From positions 124,001-188,000 of the forward strand of contig JANQSF010000134.1 of the NCBI GenBank assembly GCA_028284155.1: 64,000 nt of DNA, written 5' to 3'. How positions within the stretch are numbered: the first letter of the stretch is position 1; each line of letters starts with the position of its first letter. A model generated the notes under the pieces. That model did not search any database. It was given only the letters and a program-made list of their open reading frames with translations, and was not told where the DNA came from. A program made the translations under genes and the position numbers. This DNA is from Phycisphaeraceae bacterium. GTDB taxonomy: Bacteria; Planctomycetota; Phycisphaerae; Phycisphaerales; Phycisphaeraceae. This document shows, piece after piece, positions 62,863 to 64,000 of this stretch.

Positions 62863-63732
62863 TCACTTCTTCTCCCCACTTACCGACGCGTGTTTCACGA
62901 TGAAATCAACGACGCGCTTCGGCTGCGGGTGAGTGAAGTGATGCCCGCCCGACTTGGCCGTGCCCTCCTGCACGGTGATGATCTCGATCTTGCCGCCGAG
63001 TTTTCGGTAGCGTTCGACCAATATGTGCGTGTTCTCCTTGGGCGGGACGATCACATCGTTTTCGCTGACGACGTGCATCAGCGGGACTCTCGCGTCGGCG
63101 ATCGGCTTGAGGTTGTCGATCGGGTTGTACTTGTAATTGATCGCCTCGTCTTCGGTCAGGCCGTACGCCTTGATGCACTGCCGCCAACTCGGGCCGTGAC
63201 CGCGGCCGTTGCCCTTGCCGCCGGGCCAACTCTTGAAGTCGAGCACGGGCGTGTCGGCGTAGATGCACGCGATTTTGTCCGGGTGGCGGGCGGCCCAGTT
63301 GTAAACGAACAGCCCGCCCCGGCTGACACCTTCCAGCGCGGGCTTCTTCGCGAACCCGTGCTTTTCGGTGAGGAACTTGTACAGCGCGTCGCCGCGCGCC
63401 ATCGCCTTCGGGCTGCCGAACAGGCCGGCCACATTGACGTACGCGATGTGGAACCCCTTACCGAGCAGCGCGACGTCCATCTCGGCGTGGTAGTCGGGGA
63501 AGCGCGCCCGCCAAACCCAGGGCCGACCGTTGGCCTCGGCCTTCGGCTTGACGACGTAAGCAGGTTGGCCGGCCACCTTGAAGTGCACCCTCGGGTAGCC
63601 ACGCCAAGTATCCGCTCGCCCGTCGATGTCGGCAGCTCTTGTCAGATCGGCTGTTGTAGAAAGCACGACCGCGAGCACAGAACCCAGCGACAGGGCAAAC
63701 CGCGTCGTTCGGCAACAATCGTTAGTTGACAT
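62863..63732 (-). CDS. Secreted alpha/beta-hydrolase (prolyl-oligopeptidase-like)
   Basis: A 289-residue exported hydrolase. Signal peptide ARFALSLGSVLAVVLSTTAD-like N-terminus ending near TRAA. Nucleophile Ser137 in GVSRGG, Asp in SENDVIVPP and His in KSGGHHFTH. The fold fits the DUF/BAAT-like alpha/beta hydrolases found among planctomycete secreted esterases; acyl or peptide substrate not known. It lies 24 bases upstream of AlkD on the same strand, so the two may share a transcript, although their functions look unrelated. Confidence 0.8.
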   Translation of the reverse strand: MSTNDCCRTTRFALSLGSVLAVVLSTTADLTRAADIDGRADTWRGYPRVHFKVAGQPAYVVKPKAEANGRPWVWRARFPDYHAEMDVALLGKGFHIAYVNVAGLFGSPKAMARGDALYKFLTEKHGFAKKPALEGVSRGGLFVYNWAARHPDKIACIYADTPVLDFKSWPGGKGNGRGHGPSWRQCIKAYGLTEDEAINYKYNPIDNLKPIADARVPLMHVVSENDVIVPPKENTHILVERYRKLGGKIEIITVQEGTAKSGGHHFTHPQPKRVVDFIVKHASVSGEKK

Positions 63733-63889
63733 CGATCGCTCCTCAGCTCAAAGGTCCAGACCATCGTAACGCACGATCCCCACATAGGCCGACCGTCCCA
63801 GTCCGCCATCACCCCGCAACCCTGTGCGTCGCCCCACCCACCCCGCGCGTTACACTGATGCCCTCACCCGCCACGTCGAGGAGCCCGCC

Positions 63890-64000
63890 ATGCGCACGTC
63901 GTTCCGAATCGTCCTGACCGCACTCGTCGTCGTTTTCGCAACCGCGTCGTTCGCCGCAGGGCAATCCGGCGGGCCCAAAGTGTTCGAGGACGATCAGGCG
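63890..64000 (+). CDS. Exported protein, N-terminal fragment
   Basis: Only 37 residues lie in the window: MRTSFRIVLTALVVVFATAS followed by FAAGQSGGPKVF, a clear signal peptide. ATG at 63890 has CGAGGAG six bases upstream. The frame is open to the window end; identity cannot be determined. Confidence 0.6.
   Translation, partial: MRTSFRIVLTALVVVFATASFAAGQSGGPKVFEDDQA

Overview
The window is a 64 kb stretch of GC-rich chromosome, almost fully coding on both strands, most likely from a planctomycete of the Phycisphaerae type. The support is the combination of planctomycete cytochrome-c-domain (PSCyt1/DUF1549/DUF1553) proteins paired with DUF1501 proteins, PEP-CTERM exported proteins, pseudopilin-like proteins with the hydrophobic LLVVISLIILLIALLLPA segment, XylR-type AraC regulators, sulfatases and ThuA proteins, together with lpxA for lipid A. 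No rRNA, tRNA, CRISPR array, prophage or insertion sequence was recognised.

Layout. 1-1223: partial secreted lectin-like protein (minus). 1459-6245: minus-strand operon of a conserved secreted/anchored protein, an esterase, an FtsX-type permease and an RbsC-type permease with a large extra loop; no ATPase is present. 6742-13424: phosphonate catabolism operon of DUF5690 transporter, FAD oxidoreductase, phosphonoacetate hydrolase (PhnA), phosphonoacetaldehyde dehydrogenase (PhnY) and 2-aminoethylphosphonate transaminase (PhnW), a complete route from 2-aminoethylphosphonate to acetate and phosphate. 13713-17521 and 21531-31091: two copies of a module made of a XylR-like regulator, a pseudopilin-like protein and a LamG/PEP-CTERM protein; the second continues into a PSCyt1-DUF1549-DUF1553 protein and a DUF1501 protein. 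Between them are ThuA, two OmpH/Skp-like proteins and a HEAT-repeat protein.

31351-36226: housekeeping and envelope genes (GT87-like mannosyltransferase, lipB, lpxA, purB). 36563-39627: ECF sigma factor and its large membrane anti-sigma factor. 39753-44928: operon of a PQQ-propeller lipoprotein, a second PSD1-type protein and a second DUF1501 protein. 44953-50651: zinc-ribbon protein, M16 peptidase homologue without the zinc motif, stand-alone CoaB, HAD phosphatase, ThuA, Ntn amidohydrolase. 50708-57019: an M14/AspA carboxypeptidase-like domain fused to a BPL-N glutamine-amidotransferase-like domain, creatininase-family amidohydrolase, FGGY kinase, class I aminotransferase and omega-amidase-type nitrilase. 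57048-64000: small membrane protein, PQQ propeller, sulfatase, PHP-domain protein, AlkD-type glycosylase, alpha/beta hydrolase and the start of another exported protein.

The window is also sprinkled with short palindromic repeats of at least six families, two of which lie inside coding sequence (lipB and the GT87-like gene). Promoters with a TAGACT -10 element precede two lectin/LamG-type genes; one overlaps a palindrome next to a XylR gene and is the best regulatory prediction here.
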